Below, in pieces: positions 42,156 to 51,537 of a DNA stretch of 64,000 nt. Each line of letters begins with the position of its first letter. Position 1 is the stretch's first letter. The stretch is from Bacillota bacterium (GTDB lineage Bacteria; Bacillota; Clostridia; Christensenellales; SZUA-584), in contig JAEWTL010000026.1 of NCBI GenBank assembly GCA_023459495.1, positions 124,001-188,000 of the forward strand, read 5' to 3'. A program made the translations under genes and the position numbers. A model generated the notes under the pieces. That model was not told the DNA's origin. It did not search any database and was given only the letters and a program-made list of their open reading frames with translations.

Positions 42156-42890
42156 TCATTGAGCGTTGTATAACTTACATATTTCTATACTGTCCCCGAG
42201 CATTTTCGTAGTGTGATTTTCAAGCCACAAAGCTTTGGTACAAAGGCGCTCCACTTGTTCAATCAAGTGAGAAACAAACACAACGGAAGTACCGCCGCTT
42301 AACATCTCATTTATGCGCTGCTCACATTTTTGCTGAAACCGAAAGTCGCCCACAGATAAGACCTCATCAACAATAAGTAAGTCTGGTTTAATCAGCGTAG
42401 CAATTGCAAAACCAAGCCTTGCTTGCATGCCAGAAGAGTAATTTTTCAATGGTACATCAATAAATTCTTGCAATTCAGAAAATTCAACAATTTCATCGAG
42501 CCTTTTATCCATCATTTTTCGATTAAAACCAAGAAACGCACCATTAAGATAAATATTATCCCGCGCTGTCAGTTCCGGGTCAAACCCTGCCCCAAGTTCA
42601 ATGAGAGGCGCAATAGTTCCATATGCTCTTATGGACCCAGAGGTCGGCTTTTGAACACCAGCTATCAGTCTGAGAAGTGTGCTTTTCCCAGCTCCATTCA
42701 ACCCAATTATCCCTAAGCTTTCACCTCTAATGAGTTCAAATGAGACGTCTTTTAGGGCCCAAAACTCTTCATAATGCAACTTGCCTTTAATCGCCCTAAT
42801 GACAAATTCTTTTAGATCATAAACCTTTTCACTATTCAGATTAAACTTCATGGAAACATTTTTTGCTTCCAAAATAATATTTGATGACAT
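42156..42890 (-). CDS. Polysaccharide ABC transporter ATP-binding protein (Wzt/TagH-like)
   Basis: This 244-residue ATPase has Walker A GLNGAGKSTLL, signature NYSSGMQARLG, Walker B LLIVDEVLSVGD and the switch His in VFVSHLIEQV. LGAGFDPELTARDNIYLNG is typical of O-antigen/teichoic exporters. It has no C-terminal carbohydrate-binding domain like that of E. coli O9a Wzt. It follows the permease gene by 9 bp. Confidence 0.92.
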   Translation of the reverse strand: MSSNIILEAKNVSMKFNLNSEKVYDLKEFVIRAIKGKLHYEEFWALKDVSFELIRGESLGIIGLNGAGKSTLLRLIAGVQKPTSGSIRAYGTIAPLIELGAGFDPELTARDNIYLNGAFLGFNRKMMDKRLDEIVEFSELQEFIDVPLKNYSSGMQARLGFAIATLIKPDLLIVDEVLSVGDFRFQQKCEQRINEMLSGGTSVVFVSHLIEQVERLCTKALWLENHTTKMLGDSIEICKLYNAQ

Positions 42891-42899
42891 ACTCCACCT

Positions 42900-43766
42900 T
42901 TAAACATAATTAAGGAACTTGTACTGTTTTGCTTTAAATACTGACACACCTATAAAAAGCATAATTAGTGAACATGCAAGGCACACAGCATTGATCTCCC
43001 ATCCGGGAACCCGTTGCTCCAAGACAATAATTCTGAAATAATTGATATATTGATACATCGGATTTAGTTTAAAGAAAAATTGATAATTTTCAGGCAGTTG
43101 GTTAATTGGATAAAAAATCGGGGTATAATAAGTCCACGCCAATGTAATAATCCCATAGATATGCTGCATATCACGGAAAAATACTACAATTGTTGATAGG
43201 AGCAACCCAAGCCCTAATGTAAATATAAACAAAAAGCATATGACTACCGGAATCATAAAAAGTGCCCAAGAAAAAGGAACACCGTCAATAGCCATTATCA
43301 CAAAAACCGATATCAGGTTAAAGGCCAAATTAACAAGAGTAGATAATACTTTTGATATCGGAAAAATATATTTAGGAACATATATTTTTCTAAGGAGAGA
43401 ACCGTTCCATAATATTGCATTCATTGATGATGTGGTTGATTCACTCATAAAACCAAAAAAAACCTGACCAGTCAGCAGATACACAATGTAATGCTCGATT
43501 TTAAATCTGAAGACCATGCCAAATACAAAACTCATCACAAGCATCATCAGTAATGGATTGATAACGGACCAAAGTATGCCTAAGGCTGAACCTTTATATT
43601 TTATTTTAATGTCTCTTTTAACCAGCTCGCTCAACAGCATCGAATATTTAGAAAGTCCTGCTCTAATCATTAAACTCGTTTTCCTTGTGCAATATAATCC
43701 GTGATTAATATAACTTAGTATTCTCCTAAAGTAAATAGCGAAGTCCATAAACACTCTTATTGCCAT
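42900..43766 (-). CDS. Polysaccharide ABC transporter permease (Wzm/TagG-like)
   Basis: This is a 288-residue ABC-2-type permease with six membrane segments. SELVKRDIKIKYKGSALGIL followed by WSVINPLLMMLVMSFVF is the hallmark of Wzm/TagG, and PIFYPINQLPENYQFFFKLNP lies before the last helices. The start may be a shorter one (M33). Together with the ATPase it should export a lipid-linked glycan made by this locus. Confidence 0.9.
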   Translation of the reverse strand: MAIRVFMDFAIYFRRILSYINHGLYCTRKTSLMIRAGLSKYSMLLSELVKRDIKIKYKGSALGILWSVINPLLMMLVMSFVFGMVFRFKIEHYIVYLLTGQVFFGFMSESTTSSMNAILWNGSLLRKIYVPKYIFPISKVLSTLVNLAFNLISVFVIMAIDGVPFSWALFMIPVVICFLFIFTLGLGLLLSTIVVFFRDMQHIYGIITLAWTYYTPIFYPINQLPENYQFFFKLNPMYQYINYFRIIVLEQRVPGWEINAVCLACSLIMLFIGVSVFKAKQYKFLNYV

Positions 43767-44074
43767 AAAAACATTTGCGGATATTGCGCTATTCTCTATA
43801 TTCCAAAAACGATGCTTTTTAGAATATGGATTGTCCCAATGAATGACTCAAAATCAACTCAACTACCTGCTTTCAGATATGTTCCTTTGCCATGTAAACA
43901 TAATTTCTTAATATCTCCTTTCAACTTACCTAAGAAAAATACAAAATAACACTTTTTCGGCTAACTTGTAAACGGTTATTTTTAATCTCATTCATGCAGC
44001 GTCTCAGCCATCCTTTAAACTAAGGGTACCCCACCGTTCTTAAATGGATAACGTTAAATACGAAAGACACCCTG
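43767..44074. other. 308-bp gap without a gene
   Basis: I see only AT-rich sequence between the permease gene start and the end of the downstream glycosyltransferase gene. It probably contains the promoter of the ABC transporter pair, but no convincing -35/-10 pair was found. Confidence 0.5.
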
Positions 44075-45004
44075 TCAGGGGCGAATAAATAGTTGGCCGC
44101 ATCTGCGCAAAAAACCGGACTTCCAGAAATCATAACGATTAAGAAGGCGAAGTCTGCTCAACACAGATACCTTGGGAAGCAAAATAAAATCTTTTACCAT
44201 TTGCGCTTTGTGGTTATCAAGGTCGTCACCGTACCGTTCGTGAAACTCTCGGGCCTGCTGGTAGGTGACGCGCAACTCACGACGCGTCTTTCTGATGCTT
44301 AATAAACGTCTTAGATAATAATTGATACTCTTAGCATTCTTAGCTCCTACTAGATTCGTTCCGTGCTGGCGGTATAGGACCGTTGGTTGCTTAACAAAAC
44401 CTATTTCGCCGAATGCCGATGCCGTCAGCGCGAACCACCAATCGTGCATTGCCGCGTGCGTAGGAGGTGCCCCGATCATTTCCGTCAAACGCCTGTTGGC
44501 CATTAGCGTGCACCCGGTAACAATATTCTGTGCAAGTAGATGATTTAATTGCCAGTTGTTGCAGTTAAGATACTGTCGCTTCAATAACGATCCAGAAATC
44601 TCACATAGCTGGGAATCAACAACTTTTAAGTCCGTATGAACAAGAAGCGGCATGTCTTCCCCGTTTTTTGCTTCAAGCTTACGCATCATGTCAAGCGTAA
44701 TGTTTAGCTTCTCGGGCAGCCATATATCATCGCCATCCGAAAACATCATATAATCTTCATCCGCATATCGCAACATATTGAAAAAATTATTCGCTGCACC
44801 CCCCGAGTTTTCACGCCTTGAAACAGCGACAATCTTTTCAGGATACTTATTTGCGTAGCAAAGCACGATATCATAAGTGGAATCCGTTGAACAATCATCC
44901 TGTACAACAAGCTTCCAATCAGTATAAGTCTGTGCCAATATTGAATCGATCTGATCCTTTAAAAACTTTTCTCCGTTGTATGCAGCAAGTAAAATAACTA
45001 TCAT
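44075..45004 (-). CDS. GT2 family glycosyltransferase (rhamnosyltransferase-like)
   Basis: This 309-residue GT-A enzyme starts MIVILLAAYNGEKFLKDQID. The catalytic pattern is complete: VVQDDCSTD for the nucleotide, MFSDGDDIWLPEKL for the DxD region, and HDWWFALTASAFG for acceptor/base. The FSDGDDIW type is common in rhamnosyltransferases, but the donor is not certain. ATG 45004 is preferred over 45028 because the latter is crowded by its ribosome site. Upstream, 45029-45414 contains no gene that I can support. Confidence 0.85.
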   Translation of the reverse strand: MIVILLAAYNGEKFLKDQIDSILAQTYTDWKLVVQDDCSTDSTYDIVLCYANKYPEKIVAVSRRENSGGAANNFFNMLRYADEDYMMFSDGDDIWLPEKLNITLDMMRKLEAKNGEDMPLLVHTDLKVVDSQLCEISGSLLKRQYLNCNNWQLNHLLAQNIVTGCTLMANRRLTEMIGAPPTHAAMHDWWFALTASAFGEIGFVKQPTVLYRQHGTNLVGAKNAKSINYYLRRLLSIRKTRRELRVTYQQAREFHERYGDDLDNHKAQMVKDFILLPKVSVLSRLRLLNRYDFWKSGFLRRCGQLFIRP

Positions 45005-45414
45005 TTTAAATTCTCTCGTTTTGCGCATTCACCTTAACGCTCTTTCATTCTATTTCTCCCGTGTAATATTTCCGTAATATTCCATATATACACCGAAAGA
45101 ACCTCGTCCAGCCAAACGTTGTTGGAAAAATACTAATCAAATGTTTTATTCCCCTAAATTATAGACTTCTCCAACTTCCTCTTTGCAGCACCCTATCTAT
45201 CGCCCTGAAATGATCTGCCGCGTAAGCTAGTCTCTCACCTGCAGGTCATCACAATAAATGCGTATCACGGTTCAATCCAAAGGATGGCAACATTCTTGGG
45301 CTTAATCCTACTCTCCGACAAATTTGCGGGTATCCACGCCAGGATCAGTAAAATAGGCTAATCCTATGGCTTTTCACAATAATGCTAATCTCGGGAAAAG
45401 AACCGCCGAGAATG

Positions 45415-46842
45415 TTATTTTTTATGCAAGTATCCTTTAATAACACGCAAAGGCTTTGTAACACGCCAACTGGTTGACTTAAGATAATTGTCAATCTCAG
45501 CTTTACAGGCGTCAATCTGTGCCTTGTAGGTGTTAATCTCTGCTTTGTAGGCATCAATCTCTGATTTATAGGCGTCAGCCTTTGATTTATAGGCGTCAGC
45601 CTCTGATTTATAGGCGTCAGTTTCTGTTTTATAGGCATCCATTTGTCGCTGCTTTGCTGATATGGTTGTTACCAACTCATGAATCTGCTCAACTAGCAGT
45701 TTATCATCAAGCCCTAGATTGCCGGAGCTCTCCGACGCCGTGCTGTTAGCGTTATTTTCATTTAAGCGTATCATTTGGCGCGCAGTATCGCCCTGATAAG
45801 AGATTATTTTTCTTTCTTTAGCCATTACTTTAAGCAATTCATATAATTCATCGAAACGCTTATTAACAATAAGATAGGATATTAACCTTATGGGTAGGGC
45901 TCCAATTTCTTTTTTGATGTAATCCTCGGCCAAATCCAACTTTGCGCCTATTTGTACTAAATCTATTTCGCTGCAAAAATAGGTTAAATACGGCACAATA
46001 CCGTTATTGAAACGTTCTGTATTAGCGGTTGCGTTAACTAGGGCGTACAGAAAATCCTTATACTGCTTTACTATGAGCTGTTTGTATTCGGTTTCATCGG
46101 GCTTGGCAAGCTTTATCATTCTATCTGCCACATATGCGAACAGGAAAAAACCATCTGGATAGTACCATGCCATGCCCTGAACCCTTTCTTCGGGCTGAAA
46201 CTTGTAGTACACATAAATGGGCGCGAACACATCATATACCGTTCTTGTATATTTCAAATATTCGCACATAAACACCGCATCATTACCTATTACAAAACGC
46301 TCATCATAAGAGATATTGTTGCTGTTGATTATTTGGCGTCTGAACAGCTTTGCATTGATTGTCGATGCAATATAGGGCATGCCATATTGACAATCGGATG
46401 TTAGGTAAGCACGGGCCGCCTCACTTGCTGAGTAACGCCTTTGATGTCCCGTTGCAAAATGTTCTATTTGCCCGCGCTTTTCCAGATAGCCACCTATTGC
46501 CAGATCAACGTCATCGTTTTTTATGCCGTCTATCAAAAGCTGAACGGCATCAGACCTATATTCGTCGTCGGAATCTATGAACATGACATATTCGCCGGTT
46601 GCTGTGTGTAACCCTGCGTTGCGGGCTGCCGCTTCGCCTTTATTCGCTTGATGCACGACCACAACTCGTGAATCCTGCTTAGCATACTCGTCACAAATCA
46701 AGCCGCAATTATCGGTTGAACCATCATCCACCAAAACGATTTCTATATTGCTGTATGTCTGGGCAATTAAGCTGTCTATGCACCTTTTCAAATACTTGCC
46801 GGTATTGTAAATTGGTACGCAGATGGACACTGTATCCTTCAT
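45415..46842 (-). CDS. GT2 glycosyltransferase with C-terminal heptad-repeat coiled coil
   Basis: This 475-residue protein starts at ATG 46842 behind GGTGGAGG. The N-terminal GT-A domain has VSICVPIYNTGKYLKRCIDS, VLVDDGSTD and MFIDSDDEY. The last ~70 residues contain seven 7-residue repeats (DAYKSEA-type) that make a coiled coil, then STSWRVTKPLRVIKGYL, a tail often seen in multi-domain polysaccharide glycosyltransferases. The repeats probably set a rod or oligomer length. Confidence 0.85.
   Translation of the reverse strand: MKDTVSICVPIYNTGKYLKRCIDSLIAQTYSNIEIVLVDDGSTDNCGLICDEYAKQDSRVVVVHQANKGEAAARNAGLHTATGEYVMFIDSDDEYRSDAVQLLIDGIKNDDVDLAIGGYLEKRGQIEHFATGHQRRYSASEAARAYLTSDCQYGMPYIASTINAKLFRRQIINSNNISYDERFVIGNDAVFMCEYLKYTRTVYDVFAPIYVYYKFQPEERVQGMAWYYPDGFFLFAYVADRMIKLAKPDETEYKQLIVKQYKDFLYALVNATANTERFNNGIVPYLTYFCSEIDLVQIGAKLDLAEDYIKKEIGALPIRLISYLIVNKRFDELYELLKVMAKERKIISYQGDTARQMIRLNENNANSTASESSGNLGLDDKLLVEQIHELVTTISAKQRQMDAYKTETDAYKSEADAYKSKADAYKSEIDAYKAEINTYKAQIDACKAEIDNYLKSTSWRVTKPLRVIKGYLHKK
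45490..45636 (-). repeat. Seven 21-bp tandem repeats within a glycosyltransferase gene
   Basis: Seven consecutive 21-bp units, typified by GTCAGCCTCTGATTTATAGG plus one base on the plus strand, encode the heptad DAYKSEA on the minus strand. Central units differ at only one or two positions, and the outer units are more diverged. Such arrays can gain or lose units in frame. Confidence 0.9.
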
Positions 46843-46861
46843 TTGAACCTCCACCAGTTCA

Positions 46862-47506
46862 CTAAAAGCTTTCAAACCTATTATCATTTTTCATTCTAAC
46901 TATGGTTAAACCACTCTCATCGAGTGGTATGGTTACAAATTGATATTCATCGGATTTCGATAGGAAGTCATTCATTTTGTAACTATCGCCACAGAAGATT
47001 TCCTGCATATATTCTTCCGAATAAGGATCAGTATCATGCAAAAAAATAGTTCCGCCTTTTTCTAAACACTTAACAGCATTGACGAGGTCTTTTTTCACTT
47101 GTTCATATTCATGACAAGCATCAATGAATATTACATCAAATTTCTCTTTCGTCCGAGAAAAGAAGTCATCAGTTGTCATACAAAAGAAACTATTTTCATC
47201 AATAAAATCTACGTCTGTAATATCCACCCCTATCGCTTTGTCGACAAATGGCTTAATGTACTTATAAGTTTCCCCCCAACGAATACCTAATTCCAGATAT
47301 CTTTTATAATTGCAGCTTTTTACTATCTCAGCAATGACATATGCCTGCGACGGAATCCTGGGTATATTTTCTGTATTATTGTTTATAACCGTTTCTGTTG
47401 ATTCCATGGTTAGCTGATCCTTGTGCTTTGAATTTCTAAGTAAATTCGAAAATTTCACAGTCGGCCTCTCTTCGTCTTTTTGTTTTATTGTATCATTTTC
47501 ATCCAT
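46862..47506 (-). CDS. Class I SAM-dependent methyltransferase
   Basis: This 214-residue protein has the SAM-binding pattern YLELGIRWGETYKYI, DKAIGVDITDVDF and DVIFIDACHEYEQVKKDL, consistent with a Methyltransf_24-like family. The first ~50 residues are polar and may be disordered. It sits between glycosyltransferases and may add a methyl group to the glycan, possibly as a chain terminator. The ribosome site is weak. Confidence 0.75.
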   Translation of the reverse strand: MDENDTIKQKDEERPTVKFSNLLRNSKHKDQLTMESTETVINNNTENIPRIPSQAYVIAEIVKSCNYKRYLELGIRWGETYKYIKPFVDKAIGVDITDVDFIDENSFFCMTTDDFFSRTKEKFDVIFIDACHEYEQVKKDLVNAVKCLEKGGTIFLHDTDPYSEEYMQEIFCGDSYKMNDFLSKSDEYQFVTIPLDESGLTIVRMKNDNRFESF

Positions 47507-47672
47507 TATTCAATAGGTTAATTTTCTTCGCGAGGATAATTGACATCCCCAAGAATACGAACCTTTTCAACAGCTCTGTAGATATACAGATTTTTTTACT
47601 TTTAATAGACGTGCCCAGTTTATCTGGCTAGTCACCCGGATTGTTCCATTTCATATATATAACGATTTTTAG

Positions 47673-48914
47673 TTAAATCAGCTTCAAGAATTCCAGTCTG
47701 TTACGCATGACCCTGCTGATGGCCGTTACGTTATAACACTCATGTGCCGTATATTTGCCATTGGTTATCAGTTTTTCTCTCCATTCCTTATCTACAACCA
47801 TGCGGCGCATATGCTCAGCCGCTTCGTTTACATCGGGGTCAGCCCAAACCAGCCCGTCGCCCGGGGTTGAGCCGACATACTGCCCCGCTACCGGTACCAT
47901 ATTATACCCAACAAGCGCCGTGTTCATGTGAGTCATATACTCCATATTGCCCGACCACGCGGTTGAAATGACAGGCGTGCCAAGAGTCATGGCTTCCATA
48001 GGAACCAACCCAAAACCCTCGGAACGGTGCAGAGTTACATAGGTATCCGACACTTGAATCAGCGTTCTCATTTCATCATCCGTAAGATATTTGTCGATAA
48101 AGTAGATGTTTGGATAGGGCTTCAAAATTCTTTGCAATTCCCCGATATGCTCTCTGTAGTTTTCGGGATAGGCCAGCTTGAGCACCAGTCCAACATTACT
48201 GTCTTGGGGTGAAAAAGCCTTCAAAAAGGCCTGTACGGCTGCATGCGGGTTTTTTCGGGATACAAAACTGTTGCAGTCGTATGCCAGCATAAACAGGAAC
48301 ACATCTTTGTTGATATCGTAATACTTTCTGCCGTTCTTGATTACCGACCTGTCCGGGTTGGCATACAGCGGAACAGTCAGAACGGGAACGGTCATTTTTT
48401 TCTCGAGCGCGTTTGTGCAAAATGATGACATCGTCCAGAATTCTTGGAACATATCAAGGCGTTCGCAATATTCGTCGGGAACTTCGGCCAGTTCCCATGC
48501 CCAGTAACAAATATTATAATGTTTCTTGAGGTCTATGCCGAACAAGAGCATCTTTTCCGGGGTTTTGGATGCCGCATGACAAACAATAAGGTTTATATTG
48601 TATAAGGGCTTGCCTTTCATATCGGATTGGAATTTTTCAGGAGCGCTCAAATCAATTATATTGTACGATATTTCCGCAGCTTCTAATGCCAGTTTCAACA
48701 AGTTGCCTTCTATCCCTGCACTGCTGTTTATGCAGTACATAAAAAGGTTTACACCATGCTGCAGTCTTTTGGATTTAGGAACTTTAACTTTCTTGCTGCG
48801 CAAAATAAATACTCTGTAAAACCAACTGCGTATTTTTTCGTAGGCAGTAGGCGACAAAACAGCTTTAACAATCCTTCCAATAAAGCGAAGTATGTAGGAG
48901 AGTATCTTTTTCAT
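47673..48914 (-). CDS. GT4/GT-B type glycosyltransferase
   Basis: This 413-residue protein has a GT-B C-terminal donor-binding domain: TLHRSEGFGLVPMEAMTLGT, then PVISTAWSGNMEYM, the usual EX7E motif. The N-terminus is basic (MKKILSYILRFIGRIVKAVL), perhaps membrane-associated. It follows the GT2 gene at 48921-50030 by 6 bp. The donor is unknown. Confidence 0.87.
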   Translation of the reverse strand: MKKILSYILRFIGRIVKAVLSPTAYEKIRSWFYRVFILRSKKVKVPKSKRLQHGVNLFMYCINSSAGIEGNLLKLALEAAEISYNIIDLSAPEKFQSDMKGKPLYNINLIVCHAASKTPEKMLLFGIDLKKHYNICYWAWELAEVPDEYCERLDMFQEFWTMSSFCTNALEKKMTVPVLTVPLYANPDRSVIKNGRKYYDINKDVFLFMLAYDCNSFVSRKNPHAAVQAFLKAFSPQDSNVGLVLKLAYPENYREHIGELQRILKPYPNIYFIDKYLTDDEMRTLIQVSDTYVTLHRSEGFGLVPMEAMTLGTPVISTAWSGNMEYMTHMNTALVGYNMVPVAGQYVGSTPGDGLVWADPDVNEAAEHMRRMVVDKEWREKLITNGKYTAHECYNVTAISRVMRNRLEFLKLI

Positions 48915-48920
48915 ACCGTA

Positions 48921-50030
48921 TCAACCTTTGCCCTTAGCTTTAAGCCGCATAAAAAATATTTTAAAGACCTCGATCAAGCCGTATCGTTTTATTGCTCTTA
49001 TAAGTCTGCCGGGAATATTATAGCGCGATATCGGGCGAGATGACGTATAGACTTCTTCCGACGGTGTAACGACTGCTGTCGATGGTGTATCGACTGCCTC
49101 AGAAGGTTTTTCGCTTTTGCTTTCGTTTGCGTACAAAAGAGGAACTCCGCTTATATTTCTTCTCCCGTGTAATGTCCTGATACCTTTCCCCTCTGCTATC
49201 ACCTCGAGATAGTCAAGCGCAATAGAATAATCCGCATATGCAAAGAAGGTTTCCATATCAAGATAAAACATTTTCAGCGTGGGAGCCATTTGTAATATTT
49301 CCTCTTCAGTGAGATGTTCCAAAATGTCTATATAGAGTAGGCTATATTCAATATTCCCACGAGTATGAGACCGTCTGCCTTGTCTGGTAGAGGACTCGCG
49401 CGCTGTAACGAGCACTTCGTCTATATATTTGTGTGGGAACTTTGCAAACGCTCTGTAATAAAACTCGAAATCATGCGCTACTAATGATGTTACATCAAAC
49501 AGCCCAACTGTTTCAAAAACCCTCTTTGAAATCAGATGGGTGCAGCCGTGTGTTTTATTGTAGACAACAGGGTATAAAAAGGATGAGTTTCTCGTTGGAT
49601 ATGCATCTCTATGCTGCTGATACAGCGCGCTGGGGAAGGTTCTCGTATAATCCTCATTCATACCATCCACATCGGTGATGATAATTGTATCTTTATTCTC
49701 TAGCTTGGACAGTTCTTCCACAGAGCGTGCGATTTTTTGAGGATAATACAAGTCGTCATGGCTGAGCCATGAAAAATACTCACCACGCATATTCTCGATG
49801 CCCAAATTTAGTGCGGTGGAGGTGCCACCGTTCTTTTTCGCAAAGTAACGGATTTTATCCCCGTACGAAAGCGCAATACTCTCGGTATTATCCTTAGAGC
49901 CGTCATTAACAACAACTATTTCTAGATTTTTATAGGTCTGCGCAAGTGCGCTATCTATTGCCTCACGCAGAAAATTGGATCCATTATAGACCGGAATAAC
50001 TATGCTTACCAACGGATTAAACTCTGCCAT
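48921..50030 (-). CDS. GT2 family glycosyltransferase
   Basis: This 369-residue GT-A enzyme has SIVIPVYNGSNFLREAIDSA, IVVVNDGSKD and YFSWLSHDDLYYPQKI for the DxD region. It closely resembles the third catalytic domain of the large protein at 53467-56457 (both share SNFL/YMREAI-S-AL-QTY, NDGS and EYF-WLSHDD), pointing to duplication. The C-terminal part contains three near-repeats of EAVDTPSTAVVTPSEEVYT type before a basic tail. Confidence 0.87.
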   Translation of the reverse strand: MAEFNPLVSIVIPVYNGSNFLREAIDSALAQTYKNLEIVVVNDGSKDNTESIALSYGDKIRYFAKKNGGTSTALNLGIENMRGEYFSWLSHDDLYYPQKIARSVEELSKLENKDTIIITDVDGMNEDYTRTFPSALYQQHRDAYPTRNSSFLYPVVYNKTHGCTHLISKRVFETVGLFDVTSLVAHDFEFYYRAFAKFPHKYIDEVLVTARESSTRQGRRSHTRGNIEYSLLYIDILEHLTEEEILQMAPTLKMFYLDMETFFAYADYSIALDYLEVIAEGKGIRTLHGRRNISGVPLLYANESKSEKPSEAVDTPSTAVVTPSEEVYTSSRPISRYNIPGRLIRAIKRYGLIEVFKIFFMRLKAKGKG

Positions 50031-50174
50031 ATAATAATCTGCCTTTCAAACTGTCATCTATTTTTGCGTACTGAATGTTAACATAAAAACGAATAAAAAT
50101 CAATGCAAATATTGTTATTTTTAGGGTGTGTGCAAAGCAATACATTACCCCGATTAACATTAGTTCGACAAGAA

Positions 50175-50203
50175 TGGACAAAAACCACGCTTGCTGATAT
50201 AAT
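50175..50203 (+). promoter_or_regulatory. Promoter of the O-acetylation genes
   Basis: TGGACA (50175-50180) and TATAAT (50198-50203) are 17 bp apart, 47 bp before the algJ-like ATG. The divergent GT2 gene starts at 50030, so the block is switched to plus-strand transcription here. Confidence 0.65.
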
Positions 50204-50250
50204 ACTAAATCTGATTATTCTATTGAAATTTATTAATTCAGGGGAATTGA

Positions 50251-51537
50251 ATGAATAAAAAATACTTCAAACTTTACTGCTTAGCGATAGCATTTTTAGT
50301 CACTGCACCACTTTTTTTCACCTTAATAAATTATGGCTCAAGATTAATTTGGAATGTGAATATCCTCACAGAAGATGAATTGAGCGGTGTTATAAACACT
50401 CCTCAACAAACCGAGCTTTCTTTGGAAACACTTCAATCGAGGCAATTCCAATCAGATTTTGAAAAAAATTTTGAATATAACCTTGCCTCCCGCAAAGTGT
50501 GTACCCGCGTTTATAATCAGTTATTATATTCTGTGTTTGACACTACCGACAATAGCGAAATACTCGTTGGGCGTGAAGATTATCTCTTCGAAAAAGCGTA
50601 CCCGAGAGCGCTTCTCACGGAGCTCACTCCACAGGAAAGAACAGAATTAGAAGAAAACATCAATAAACTAGCCAGGCTTACAAAGCTACTTAAAGAGCAT
50701 GGAGTAACTTTAGTTGTGCGGATGTCACCCTCGAAGGCTGAGCTTTATCCAGAATATCTGCCGCATTCTTATAGCCGTTTTATAAGAATGCAGCAAATCG
50801 GTGAATACGATCAAAACTGGTATCAAGTTTTTAAAAACAAAATTTCAAAAACTAACATTCCGTTCTATGATGGCCATGACCTCATGCAAAGACTGAAAGA
50901 AGAAGGCGAAATTGTTTTCACAAAGGGTGGAACACACTGGTCATTATCGCCAATGGAAGAGTACATCAATGGACTTAATGCTTATATGGAAGGGCTTTTA
51001 AATAAAAAGCTTAGTAGAATGGTCGTGACTAACCAACAAGTAATTACAGGGAAAATGGGTGTGCCGGATGATGACGATATCTGGCAGCTCGGTTGGAATG
51101 CAATATCGGATTATCCAAATTATCCTTCTCCTAACATTACTTTTAGCACCAATCCCGGGGAGGCTCCTTTACACGTATTTACTGTGGGGCAGAGCTTTAC
51201 AACGGTGTTGCTAGAAGCCATTTACAGCACAGAGCATCCCGTTTGGGATGAAACATACTTTTCGTGGTATAACGGTAGGGTTATGAAGTATACAAGCGAA
51301 ACACCTCCTTGGGGAATCCAAATCTCGGATGCAACAGATAATTATGAGCAATATTTAAAGATGGATGTCATTATGATAGAATTTCTTGAAAACGGTACAG
51401 TGTCGACTCAATTTGAGTTTGTTAATAATATGCTGCAATATTTAGAAAAAACGGAGCGGAATTATGATCTTTTCATCTATAATTTTCCTTTTTGCGTTCT
51501 GCCCTATATTTTTTCTAACGCTTTATTTCTTGCCTAA
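50251..51537 (+). CDS. AlgJ/AlgX-type SGNH O-acetyltransferase protein
   Basis: This 428-residue protein has an N-terminal membrane anchor (LYCLAIAFLVTAPLFFTLI) and an extracytoplasmic SGNH-like domain: GREDYLFEKAYPRALLTELT, MSPSKAELYPEYLP, and TKGGTHWSLSPMEEYI containing the catalytic His. The serine block reads VGQSFTT rather than GDSF. Such proteins transfer acetyl groups from the AlgI partner to polysaccharide. Its last 25 codons overlap the algI-like gene. Confidence 0.83.
   Translation: MNKKYFKLYCLAIAFLVTAPLFFTLINYGSRLIWNVNILTEDELSGVINTPQQTELSLETLQSRQFQSDFEKNFEYNLASRKVCTRVYNQLLYSVFDTTDNSEILVGREDYLFEKAYPRALLTELTPQERTELEENINKLARLTKLLKEHGVTLVVRMSPSKAELYPEYLPHSYSRFIRMQQIGEYDQNWYQVFKNKISKTNIPFYDGHDLMQRLKEEGEIVFTKGGTHWSLSPMEEYINGLNAYMEGLLNKKLSRMVVTNQQVITGKMGVPDDDDIWQLGWNAISDYPNYPSPNITFSTNPGEAPLHVFTVGQSFTTVLLEAIYSTEHPVWDETYFSWYNGRVMKYTSETPPWGIQISDATDNYEQYLKMDVIMIEFLENGTVSTQFEFVNNMLQYLEKTERNYDLFIYNFPFCVLPYIFSNALFLA

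Noticed and set aside
45345..45638. 97-codon frame with many PINQRLT repeats
   Set aside because: It is the alternative-frame reading of the 21-bp repeats of the GT2 gene, not a separate protein.
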